From the NCBI GenBank assembly GCA_964600845.1, contig CAZRJW010000006.1, forward strand, positions 1 to 61,268: a stretch of DNA of 61,268 bases, given 5' to 3'. Below the pieces are notes generated by a model. The model worked only from the letters and a program-made list of their open reading frames with translations, made no database searches and had not been told where the DNA came from. Source of the DNA: JAGOTP01 sp964600845. Its GTDB lineage: Bacteria > Patescibacteriota > Patescibacteriia > 2-12-FULL-60-25. The translations under genes and the position numbers were made by a program. Shown here piece by piece: positions 15,205 to 23,855 of the stretch (position 1 is the first letter of the stretch; each line of letters begins with the position of its first letter).

Positions 15205-18200
15205 ATGCGTTCATTTACAACAAGTCTCTCGCTGGCTGTCGGTTTTGTTGCAGCCCTGTGTGTTCTCGTGCCATTTTTCCCTGCTCAAGCTGCCCCAGGA
15301 CAAGTGCGCGCCACGATCCTGGATGAAGTTCGTCTGCCGATCGTTGATGCCACTATTGAGGTAACGTGTGACGGAAGTACATATGCGAGTCTCGGCACGA
15401 CAAGCGCGACCGGGACCGTCGTCGGTGATCCAACGATTGGGACAACGTGTATCAACGGAAGCCCTCTTTTATTTCGAGTTTCTAGCAGTACATTCGTAAC
15501 ACAGCGCTATCCAGTCGTGGGATATACCCTTCTCCCCTACTACACCAGTGTCGATCCGGGAGACGCGAGCTCAACGATCAGCGGTTCAACGAACGTTTTT
15601 GCCTTTGGAGTTGAGACGACGAGCACCTATGCCATGAGCGTCTGGAATGCGGATGGAGACGCAAGTTTCCTCCCCTTCCCAACCGGAATTCCGGACCACA
15701 CATTCACCTCTTCAACATTAGCCTTTGACTGGGGCAACAATACCTCTCCCTACGCGGGGATCAACGCAACGGACTGGTTCGTTGAAGCAACAAAAACAGT
15801 GACGCTTGACACCGGTTGGTACGAGTTTGATCTCGCGAGTGATGATGGAACGATCTTAACGCTTGATGGAACAACCCTCATCAACAACTACGACCTGCAA
15901 CCTTTGCCAAGCAGACCTAAAGTAAAACGCGTGCATGTGAGTGCCGGAGTTCATACGATCAATATTAAGTACTACGAGCACGATGGTTTCGCTGCCTTGT
16001 ATTTCAGCTTCTATCCCATTGAGGCGCCCAATGCCCCAGTGATAGAAATCGGATCCCGTGTTTCATCCCCTTTGAATAATCGCCTCGTACCTTCGCTCGG
16101 TCTACATACCGATACAGCCGGCAGCGTCACTTTCGGCGGAAGCTGTACCTCGACTGATTCGATCACAATCGGCGTTGGAACAAGTACCGTAAGCATGGAT
16201 AGCCTTCCGAACGGCACATACAACGACTGTACGCTGACCGTCACAGATCCTGACACAACCTACGCGACGCAGATTGCCATTCCTTCATTTACCGTCGCAA
16301 CGCCCATCCCGATCCACCTCACAACCTGCGCAGAACTCCAAGCAATTGATGCGACGAGCACCAATTATGCGGAGGATTTTATTCTCGATAACGATATCGA
16401 CTGTGACGGTGTCCCGGTAGCCCCGCTTGATTGGTCTCAAGCTTACATTGGGACGTTCGATGGGAACGGGTATACCATCGAAAATTTTGAAATGGTTAGT
16501 CTTGGCAGCTACGATGGGTTGTTTTCCGAAATTAATGGAGGGACGGTAAAAGATCTCAACATCGGCCCTGGGGAAATTCAAGGAGGGATGTCTGCAGGAG
16601 CTATTGCTGGATATGCGACAGACATTACCCTTACGAATGTTTCCAGCAGTCTTGATGTGATCTCAGATCCTGGCTTCATAGGCACAGGAGGGTTGATCGG
16701 AGAGTTAACGCTTTCAAATGGCGAAGAAACCACATGGTCAAACGTGACGGTACATAACAGCACCATCCAAGGATGGCGCTATGTCGGTGGCCTCGTCGGT
16801 AGGCTCGACATAGCAGCTAGCTCCACCCTTTCCGTTTCTAACGCCCACGTTACAGGAGACATGAGTCCCAGCATGTTCTTTCCGTTCTCTCAGTACCAGG
16901 GTGGACTCTTTGGAATGGTGAGCCTGAACTCCACGAGCAGTCTTTTGATCGCTCGCTCCAGCGTCTCTAGCACCTTAGATCTTGGCTCGGGTGGTTCATA
17001 CGGTGGCGGTTTTATTGGCTCGCTCGGCGCTAGTACGTATGGGCCGGTTTCCCTCACCATTTCACATTCAANNNNNNNNNNNNNNNNNNNNNNNNNNNNN
17101 NNNNNNNNNNNNNNNNNNNNNNNNNNNNNNNNNNNNNNNNNNNNNNNNNNNNNNNNNNNNNNNNNNNNNNNGGCTCGCTCGGCGCTAGTACGTATGGGCC
17201 GGTTTCCCTCACCATTTCACATTCAAGCTCATCCGGGAGCCTATCTGGCGGCCAGATACTTGGTGGATTTATTGGGAACCTTTCTACTTCCGATGGGGGC
17301 TCCGCTCACACGATCGACATCAGCAACAACCAGACCTCCATGGCAGTCACTGGGAGAACAACGAATATTGGAGGATTTATTGGTCGCCTTGATAACACAT
17401 TCACCAGCGCCGTTTATTCAACCATCTCCCTCGATTCGAATAGCGCATCTGGAGATGTCATCGGGGGTGGGAATGTAGGTGGGTTCCTCGGTGGATCGAG
17501 CGGATCCGGAGCGGGTACTACTATTCAACATGCCCAGGGAACCGGTGGGCTGACAATTACGAACAGCAGCTCGAGTGGCGATGTAACGGGAAACACTCTC
17601 AGCGATAACGCTTCAAACGCGGGTGGCTTCGTAGGATACCTTTCTTGTAAATCAGAAAACGACACGCAATTTGCCGCGTGTTCTCTTCGCCAAAACTCGG
17701 CAAGCGGAAATGTCTCGGGATATCGCTACGTCGGTGGCTTTATGGGGCAGCTTGATGGAGATATTAACCTAGAAGACATTTACTCTACTGGAAATGTAAC
17801 GGGTGCACGTGACACCGGAGGACTCCTTGGAGCCCTCAACTCCTCTCTTTCTTACGCCAACCTGAGCCGTGCCTATGCATCCAGTACCGTTACCACGAGT
17901 GGCGGATCACCTTCGAACGTAGCCGGCTTGATTGGCTCGGTTCAAAGCAGTAACAGCAACACAACGATCGACCACGTCTTCGCAATCGCAGGCCTGAGCG
18001 ATCCAAGTGCTTCAGCGCGTCTTGGGTGGATGATTGGCACCCTCTCGGGAGTGACGCCTACCGACCTCGCCTACAGCCCAGTCTCAGGTTCAGCGACTGC
18101 CTGTGTTCAAAGCACCGAATCGATCAATTGCACGGGACGTACCGACATCACCTCCTTCTACACAACGACCAGCACACCTATGGATAGCTGGGATTTTTCC

Positions 18201-19253
18201 GATGTCTGGCAGGACCACGCAAGCGCCTATCCCACCCTGCGTTTCAGTTCCATCACAACAGATACAGAGGATCCAACGATCTCCTATATTACCGCTCTGC
18301 CCTCAATCGATAGTGCGCAGATAGATTGGACAACGAATGAACCCGCTTCATCAAACATCGCTTACAGCACAGACAGTTCATACAGCTCTTCTGCTGGAAT
18401 AAGCGATACATCTCCTCGCACGCTTCGCCATCGAGCCACGATCACTCGGCTCCTCCCCTGCCAGGCATACAACTTCCGAGCCATTTCAGCCGATCGATAT
18501 GGGAATACTCGCACAAGTGCCGGATCAACCTTCACGACACTCGGTTGCGGCGGAGGCGGATCAGCCTCGCGCGGATCAGCGGGTGGGGGCGGTGGTGGAG
18601 GGGGCGGGAGCATGGGCGTAAGCGACTGGATCGTTATCACCCCTGTTCAGAATCTTCTCGCTTCAAGCTCGTCTTCCTCAGTATCGACGACCCAAGCCTC
18701 TCTTCCAGTCATCGACACACCCCCGATCCAGCCCGTGTCGAGTCCGGCGGGACCTTCACTGCCAGCTCGTCAGTGTTTCAACTACACCTTCACAAAGGAT
18801 CTTAAACTCGGGGCAAGTTCACCCGACGTCAAACAACTCCAGATCTTCTTGAATCGCAACGCGGCCCCGATCGCCCTGAGTGGCCCTGGAGCACTTGGGA
18901 ATGAGACGACCTATTTCGGCCCAAGCACCAAACGAGCTCTCGCAACCTTCCAGCGCGCCCGCCAACTCCGAAGCGATGGGAACTTCACAAGTGCCACACG
19001 CGCACTCGTCCAGAGTCTTATGCAGCCCGTCGCCTGTCCGGTTGCCCAAGCGTTCACACGCAACTTGCGGTCAGGGATGAGCGGCTCCGATGTACGCACC
19101 CTGCAGCGCTTCTTGAAGGTAAGCGAAACCAGCTTCTTTGGCCCAGCAACCAAAAAAGCGCTTCAAGCCTTTCAAAAAGGGCGCGCGCTCCCAACCACGG
19201 GGACGCTCGACACCACAACACGAGCACTCTTGAATACGCTGGTAAAGACCTAA
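15205..19253 (+). CDS. giant secreted surface protein: PA14, GLUG-like repeats, FN3-like, two peptidoglycan-binding domains; split by assembly gap
   Basis: After collapsing the 155 artefactual bases at 17017-17226 this is one 1297-residue protein. A signal peptide (MRSFTTSLSLAVGFVAALCV, cleavage after AQA) opens it. A PA14-like beta domain follows (DWGNNTSPYAGI, ASDDGTILTLDG, KYYEHDGFAALYFSFYP; about residues 140-270). Then comes a long run of GLUG-like repeats with GG-(F/L)-(I/V)-G cores such as YVGGLVGRL and NVGGFLGG, then an FN3-like domain near YNFRAISADRYGNT, a Gly linker, and two PG_binding_1 domains (LGASSPDVKQLQIFLN and GMSGSDVRTLQRFLK, each ending in a YFG/FFGP-TK-AL-FQ motif). It is likely exported and held on peptidoglycan by its C-terminus, displaying a beta-rich stalk. 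The start fits the short-leader promoter; a start 21 bases earlier overlaps the -10 box. Confidence 0.85.
17017..17226. repeat. identical 55-base copies flanking a 100-N gap (assembly artefact)
   Basis: Bases 17017-17071 and 17172-17226 are identical around exactly 100 N. The apparent frame change between the two halves of the surface-protein gene vanishes when 155 bases are removed, so there is no biological frameshift here. Confidence 0.93.
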
Positions 19254-19281
19254 CACGAGACAGACGTAGATCGACCTTAAC

Positions 19282-19309
19282 AAAACCAGCCCACTCACGG
19301 GCTGGTTTT
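19282..19309 (+). terminator. intrinsic terminator after the surface-protein gene
   Basis: An 11-bp perfect stem AAAACCAGCCC/GGGCTGGTTTT with a 6-base loop, 28 bases after the stop codon. The sequence directly after it contains TATAAT at 19314-19319. Confidence 0.9.
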
Positions 19310-19354
19310 GAGATATAATCAACGAGGTTCCTACAACGAAAATGAGCCCTATTC

Positions 19355-19380
19355 AAAAGACCGCCACCGGGCGGTCTTTT
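19355..19380 (-). terminator. intrinsic terminator, probably bidirectional
   Basis: An 11-bp perfect stem AAAAGACCGCC/GGCGGTCTTTT with a 4-base loop, 22 bases from the stop of the minus-strand gene at 19402. It can serve that gene, and in plus orientation it is followed by T-rich DNA. Confidence 0.88.
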
Positions 19381-19401
19381 CGTCGATTCTTATTTTTGAT
19401 C

Positions 19402-19857
19402 TTAACGTCCGTTAATCGCTTGAGGGGTGGCTGGAAGCTGGTTATCCCCTCCCGCAGCACAGGCCGTCTTCACGTCGCGTAACTGGACCTCGAGCGTGTT
19501 CAAACGTTCGACCAAGCGGTCCACTTCGGACTGAACGACAATCGCCGTCCCGGCTGTGGAACTCACCGAGCTCGCTTCCACCGAGCTATAGGCGATCGCC
19601 CCCGTCAATACGACAGCCAAACCGCTCACGATAGCCGCTGCCCAAACATGATTCACTCCACGAGCTGCATGACCTGTATGGTGTTCCGCAATCGAAGTCG
19701 TTGGACCGGCATAGTGCACATTGCAGCTAACACCGCAGGCAGAATGGCCGCAAACGGCGCTCATCTGCTGGTCAGGGGTAGCCGAAAGACTATCGTCCAT
19801 GACGAGAGGGGCAGAGCGGCGGCGGATCGTGCGGCGCTTGAGAGGCTTGGCATCCAT
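19402..19857 (-). CDS. small single-pass membrane protein with coiled coil, unknown function
   Basis: Not a family I recognise. The 151-residue product has a basic N-terminus (KPLKRRTIRRR), then a region with C and H residues (AVCGHSACGVSCNVHYAG, about residues 34-51) that could bind metal. One membrane helix follows (WAAAIVSGLAVVLTGAIAY), then a short coiled coil (VDRLVERLNTLEVQLRDV) and a polar tail. By the positive-inside rule the Cys/His part should be cytosolic and the coiled coil outside. I took the ATG at 19857; earlier in-frame codons overlap the tRNA-Val gene on the other strand. A possible promoter TTGTCG-18-TATCCT with TG extension lies upstream. Confidence 0.6.
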   Translation of the reverse strand: MDAKPLKRRTIRRRSAPLVMDDSLSATPDQQMSAVCGHSACGVSCNVHYAGPTTSIAEHHTGHAARGVNHVWAAAIVSGLAVVLTGAIAYSSVEASSVSSTAGTAIVVQSEVDRLVERLNTLEVQLRDVKTACAAGGDNQLPATPQAINGR

Positions 19858-19980
19858 AGGAAAGAGCGAGGAGGGGGAAGAATTAAGGATTTGCATCAAG
19901 GATACCATACGGACGAAAACACCGACAACTGGTTGACGGAGCGCAGGGTCTCCGCTATGATTTCGACGTTCAAAACCCAC

Positions 19981-20057
19981 GCGCGTATAGCTCAGTTGGT
20001 TAGAGCGCCACATTGACATTGTGGAGGTCTCTGGTTCGAATCCAGATACGCGCACCA
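19981..20057 (+). tRNA. trnV: tRNA-Val (GAC anticodon), CCA encoded
   Basis: Acceptor GCGCGTA pairs with TACGCGC. The anticodon arm CCACA-TTGACAT-TGTGG gives anticodon GAC (codon GUC). The T arm is CTGG-TTCGAAT-CCAG, the discriminator is A and CCA is encoded at 20055-20057. Confidence 0.95.
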
Positions 20058-20058
20058 T

Positions 20059-20090
20059 ATAAAACCCCTCGTTTACACGAGGGGTTTTAT
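20059..20090 (+). terminator. intrinsic terminator after tRNA-Val
   Basis: A 13-bp perfect stem ATAAAACCCCTCG/CGAGGGGTTTTAT with a 6-base loop starts one base after the tRNA. It also lies 20 bases from the stop of the minus-strand methyltransferase gene and can stop that operon too. Confidence 0.93.
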
Positions 20091-20109
20091 ATTCTATCTG
20101 ATAATACCG

Positions 20110-20634
20110 TTATTGTTTCATGAATAACTTCGCGATCCCCTTTTGCTCAACCAGCTTCCAGCCCGGCATGTCAAACGCAAAACTAATCACTCGCGCCCCT
20201 GGCTTCGCCTGCCTGTTTAACTGCGCTTCGAGTCGTGGCATCAGGCGAATCAATTGGAAGACACACAAGACGTCGAACTTAGACAAATCTTCATGAAAAA
20301 AGTTTTTCCGGAGAATCGTGGCACGATCTTTGAAGTGGCGAACGCGATAGCGCGAAATCCAAGCTAGCACAGGACTAATTTCGTAGCCCACAACATTCGC
20401 CCCCTGTTCAAGCGCCCCGAGCAAGATCCGACCATCACCACACCCTAGGTCAGCCATCCACTCGCCAGGCACAATCTTCGCGAGACTCATCGCATCCTTG
20501 ATATCTCTCTTTCGGACAGGCACATACGGAGCCCCGGCAAAGAGGCCACCAAAGGAACGACCGATCAAAAAGGTGCCACCGAGAATGATCCCCAGGGAGA
20601 GAGTGGTAAAAAAGAGTTCGCGGAGGCTACTCAT
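20110..20634 (-). CDS. membrane-anchored class I SAM-dependent methyltransferase
   Basis: A 174-residue protein with an N-terminal membrane helix (FFTTLSLGIILGGTFLIG) followed by a Rossmann methyltransferase. Motif I is MADLGCGDGRILLGAL, an acidic strand end VVGYEISPVLAW marks motif II, and VLCVFQLIRLMPRLE the motif IV-V region. Substrate unknown. The ATG lies inside the last codons of the upstream permease gene (8-base overlap), so it is translationally coupled as the last gene of the ABC operon. Similar short CPR methyltransferases are often membrane-tethered; a link to the transporter is inference. Confidence 0.8.
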   Translation of the reverse strand: MSSLRELFFTTLSLGIILGGTFLIGRSFGGLFAGAPYVPVRKRDIKDAMSLAKIVPGEWMADLGCGDGRILLGALEQGANVVGYEISPVLAWISRYRVRHFKDRATILRKNFFHEDLSKFDVLCVFQLIRLMPRLEAQLNRQAKPGARVISFAFDMPGWKLVEQKGIAKLFMKQ

Positions 20635-21865
20635 AGCGCAGGGCTTCAATCGGAGAAAGTGTAGCCGCTTTGCGCGCAGGATAATAGCCGAAGACCAACC
20701 CAATCACCGTCGAAACAACGGTTGCAAGGAGAATCGCATCCCCTGGGAAGATCAAACTCCAACCCGTTTGGAACTGAGAAATAATCGCAATCCCCCCGTA
20801 CGATAGCACCAGCCCCACAAGAATCCCTATCACACCCCCTACAAAGGTGAGACAAACCGCTTCAATCACAAACTGACCCAAGATATCGCTGCGTTTTGCT
20901 CCGATCGACTTTCTCAATCCAATCTCACGCGTGCGCTCAGTCACGGTAACAAGCATGATATTCATGATGCCGATTCCCCCTACAATCAACGAAATTCCGG
21001 CAACAGACGCGAGAAGAATCTGAAGAACCTGTCCGATCGCTCCAGCGCTTCGAATCGCATCCTCTTGTGAGGCGACTCGAAAATCATCCTTCGAGAGAAG
21101 GGCTGCCGGATTATCGATTCGATGCGTGTCGCGCAACGTGATCCGCGTACGTTCCATCGCATCACGAACAGCCACCCCAGAAACCGGCTTGAGCGAGATA
21201 AAATTCAAATTCGTTCGATTGTACTGTTCAAGTGCTGTCGTGAACGGAATATACACCTGATCATCAACGTTACTAAAGAATCGCGTCCCTCCCGGTTCCA
21301 TCACTCCGATCACACGATAGGATTTTTTTCCAAGTCGAATAGACTGTCCAATTGGCTCAATCGTCCCAAACATCCGCTTCGCAATCGCTGGCCCCATCAC
21401 CATCACGGCGCGACGCGAGACAATATCATCTTCAGAAAAGAACCGACCCAGCGCAGGACGCACGGAGTACACAGCGACCTCCTCTGGAGCGCTTCCGCTC
21501 ACTTGAGCTAATACATTCACCGAGTCAACCGTGAGTAGATCGCTCACGATCACTGAGGGAGTCGCCGTCTTTACCCATGGGAGTTTACGCAATGCGTAAT
21601 AATCATCCGGTGTGAGACTTTCTTTAATCCCGTTACTCGGCGGACCGCCCTCTCTCGTATCCCCACGTCCGTTTGCGACAAAAATCATGTCAGATCCAAA
21701 TGAAGCGATCTGCGATAAGAGATACCCTTCTGCCGCTTGTCCAACGGATAACATCACGATCACGGAAGCGATCCCGATCACAATTCCCAACATGGTCAGT
21801 GCTGCGCGTCCACGCGTACGACGAATACTTTCTTGTGCAATAACAAAGAGATCTCGAAGTTTCAT
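20627..21865 (-). CDS. MacB/FtsX-type ABC transporter permease
   Basis: A 412-residue permease with the MacB layout: one N-terminal membrane helix (RAALTMLGIVIGIASVIVML), a large extracytoplasmic MacB_PCD-type domain, and three C-terminal helices (ASVAGISLIVGGIGIMNIML, AVCLTFVGGVIGILVGLVLS, ILLATVVSTVIGLVFGYYPA). The coupling motif TERTREIGLRKSIGAK faces the ATPase and the end PARKAATLSPIEALRYE is typical. The start at 21865 lies one base after the preceding permease stop. With the second permease and one ATPase it likely forms a heteromeric mechanotransmission transporter exporting a peptide, lipid or drug. Confidence 0.92.
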   Translation of the reverse strand: MKLRDLFVIAQESIRRTRGRAALTMLGIVIGIASVIVMLSVGQAAEGYLLSQIASFGSDMIFVANGRGDTREGGPPSNGIKESLTPDDYYALRKLPWVKTATPSVIVSDLLTVDSVNVLAQVSGSAPEEVAVYSVRPALGRFFSEDDIVSRRAVMVMGPAIAKRMFGTIEPIGQSIRLGKKSYRVIGVMEPGGTRFFSNVDDQVYIPFTTALEQYNRTNLNFISLKPVSGVAVRDAMERTRITLRDTHRIDNPAALLSKDDFRVASQEDAIRSAGAIGQVLQILLASVAGISLIVGGIGIMNIMLVTVTERTREIGLRKSIGAKRSDILGQFVIEAVCLTFVGGVIGILVGLVLSYGGIAIISQFQTGWSLIFPGDAILLATVVSTVIGLVFGYYPARKAATLSPIEALRYE

Positions 21866-21866
21866 A

Positions 21867-23087
21867 TTATTCGTGGCGTAATGCTTCAATAGGACTCAGA
21901 GCAGACGCGCTTCGCGCTGGTGCGTATCCAAAAACGATTCCAATTGCCGTGGAAACACCGAGTCCAAGGATGACGCCCTTGGAGGAAATACCAAAGGTCC
22001 AGCCAGACTGGAAAGAAGAGATGGCCACGATCGCAAGCCAGGTCAGTCCAATACCAAGGATGATCCCAATAATTCCCCCAAGCGTCGTAAGAACAACCGC
22101 TTCCACCAAAAATTGTCCCAGAATATCTCCCCGACGTGCACCGATTGATTTTCGCAACCCAATTTCTTTAATACGCTCTGTCACGGTCACATACATGATG
22201 TTCATGATTCCAATTCCACCGACAACCAGCGAAATTGCTGCGATCGACGCCAGTAAAATCTGAAGAATGCTGGTAATCTGCTGTGTATTTCGAATCGCAT
22301 CATCCTGCGTCTGAATATGGAAGTCGTCGTCGTTTATGTCTGTAATATTATGACGATCTCGTACAAACTCCTCTGTTCGACGAATCGCATCACTCAAAGC
22401 CAAGTTCGTCTTCAACGAAATACCTTGAACAAATTTACGATTATAGACATCCAACGCGGAAGACACAGGAATATAGACTCGTTTATCTAGATCTTGAAAC
22501 GACTTCGTTCCCGCCTCCTCCATGACACCTGTGATACGAAACAGTTGTTTATTCAGACTGATCGTTTTTCCGATCGGATCCTCCTGACCAAACGCTGACT
22601 TCGCAACCTTCCAACCCAGCACCGCAACGCGTGCGCGACCATCGAGCTCGGTTTCTGTAAAAAATTGTCCCTGAGCAACTTGTAAGCCATAAATCGCAAG
22701 TTCATCCGGCGACGTGCCTGCGACGGATACCGCCACGTCATCCCCATTGATACGCGCCACATCATTCAGCGTCACTCCCGCGACAACCTCCGTCACCCAC
22801 GGTGCTCGCTGAAGATCCTGGTAATCTTTGAAGGTGAGTGACTGCTTCACGAACGCGGTCGGGGTTGAGCCCGAAGACGGCTCCTTTGGGCCGTTTGCAA
22901 TCTGGACAAGATCCGATCCAAAGACCGCCACTTGATCAATGATATACCGCTGTGCAGCCTCACCAATCGACAATACTAAGATGACCGAGAGAATTCCGAT
23001 CACGATTCCCAACATTGTGAGCACCGATCGACTCCCGGCACGAAGCAAGCTCTTAAAGGCGCTTCCGATGAGATCCCTGATCTTCAT
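21867..23087 (-). CDS. MacB/FtsX-type ABC transporter permease (second copy)
   Basis: A 406-residue paralogue of the next gene, with the same topology: helix RSVLTMLGIVIGILSVILVL, periplasmic-type domain (about residues 45-270), helices ASIAAISLVVGGIGIMNIMY, VVLTTLGGIIGIILGIGLTW and GVILGLGVSTAIGIVFGYAP, coupling segment TERIKEIGLRKSIGAR and end SALSPIEALRHE. The two tandem copies imply a heterodimeric permease unit and a local gene duplication. It starts nine bases after the ATPase gene. Confidence 0.92.
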   Translation of the reverse strand: MKIRDLIGSAFKSLLRAGSRSVLTMLGIVIGILSVILVLSIGEAAQRYIIDQVAVFGSDLVQIANGPKEPSSGSTPTAFVKQSLTFKDYQDLQRAPWVTEVVAGVTLNDVARINGDDVAVSVAGTSPDELAIYGLQVAQGQFFTETELDGRARVAVLGWKVAKSAFGQEDPIGKTISLNKQLFRITGVMEEAGTKSFQDLDKRVYIPVSSALDVYNRKFVQGISLKTNLALSDAIRRTEEFVRDRHNITDINDDDFHIQTQDDAIRNTQQITSILQILLASIAAISLVVGGIGIMNIMYVTVTERIKEIGLRKSIGARRGDILGQFLVEAVVLTTLGGIIGIILGIGLTWLAIVAISSFQSGWTFGISSKGVILGLGVSTAIGIVFGYAPARSASALSPIEALRHE

Positions 23088-23096
23088 AGAAGCGTT

Positions 23097-23831
23097 TTAT
23101 TTTATTAACGCGTCTTCGCCTAATCTGCGACGATTCGGAACAGGGCGATCCGAGAGAAGCAATCCATCTTTCAGCGTCAGAATCCGTTCCGCGTATTCTG
23201 ACGTATACGTTTCGTGAGTAACTAAAATAATCGTGTGCCCCTCTTCTAAATTCAATTTAAGCAGCATGTCCATCACCTGCTTCCCTGATTTTGAATCAAG
23301 GTTTCCCGTTGGTTCATCCGCGAAAATCACTGCCGGATTTCGAACTAAGGCACGAGCAATCGCCACACGTTGACGTTCTCCTCCGGATAACTGGTTCGAG
23401 AGGTTCTCTGTCCGATGCGTCAGTCCTACCGTTGCGATGGCTTTTTTCGCAAGCGCAACGCGCTTGGCGACAGGCACTTCAGAATACAGAAGGGGCAGCA
23501 TCACGTTCTCGAGAACTGAAGTCTTCGGAAGCAGGTTAAAGGCCTGAAAAATGAATCCGATCTTTTCCCCACGGAGCGTCGAAAGCTCATCATCCTCGAG
23601 GCCGGATACTTTTTTTCCGTCGAACAAGAATTCGCCGCTCGAAGGAGTATCGAGCAGACCTAAGATTTGCATCAAGGTCGATTTCCCCGATCCCGAAGGC
23701 CCCATGATCGAGACAAACTCCCCTCGAGGAATCGTGAAGGAGACTCCATGCAGCACCTGCGTTTCAACATCTTCGTTCACATAGGCCTTTTTCAGATCCG
23801 ATATTTCAATAACGTTCTCAGCCTTTTTCAT
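23097..23831 (-). CDS. ABC transporter ATPase, LolD/MacB type
   Basis: A 244-residue nucleotide-binding subunit. It has Walker A GPSGSGKST, Q-loop FIFQAFNLLP, signature LSGGERQRVAIAR, Walker B VIFADEPTGNLDS and H-loop LVTHE. The sequence FADEPTGNLDS and the stand-alone size place it in the MacB/LolD/FtsE group that drives type VII ABC permeases. I chose the ATG at 23831; the frame opens nine bases earlier with TTG. It lies between the adaptor gene and the two permease genes. Confidence 0.94.
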   Translation of the reverse strand: MKKAENVIEISDLKKAYVNEDVETQVLHGVSFTIPRGEFVSIMGPSGSGKSTLMQILGLLDTPSSGEFLFDGKKVSGLEDDELSTLRGEKIGFIFQAFNLLPKTSVLENVMLPLLYSEVPVAKRVALAKKAIATVGLTHRTENLSNQLSGGERQRVAIARALVRNPAVIFADEPTGNLDSKSGKQVMDMLLKLNLEEGHTIILVTHETYTSEYAERILTLKDGLLLSDRPVPNRRRLGEDALIK

Positions 23832-23855
23832 AATGATCAAAAAAGAAGGCGCTGA

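Noticed and set aside
15184..17478. Frameshift or premature end in the surface-protein gene
   Set aside because: The change of frame is caused by the 100 N plus a duplicated 55 bases; removing 155 bases restores one frame.
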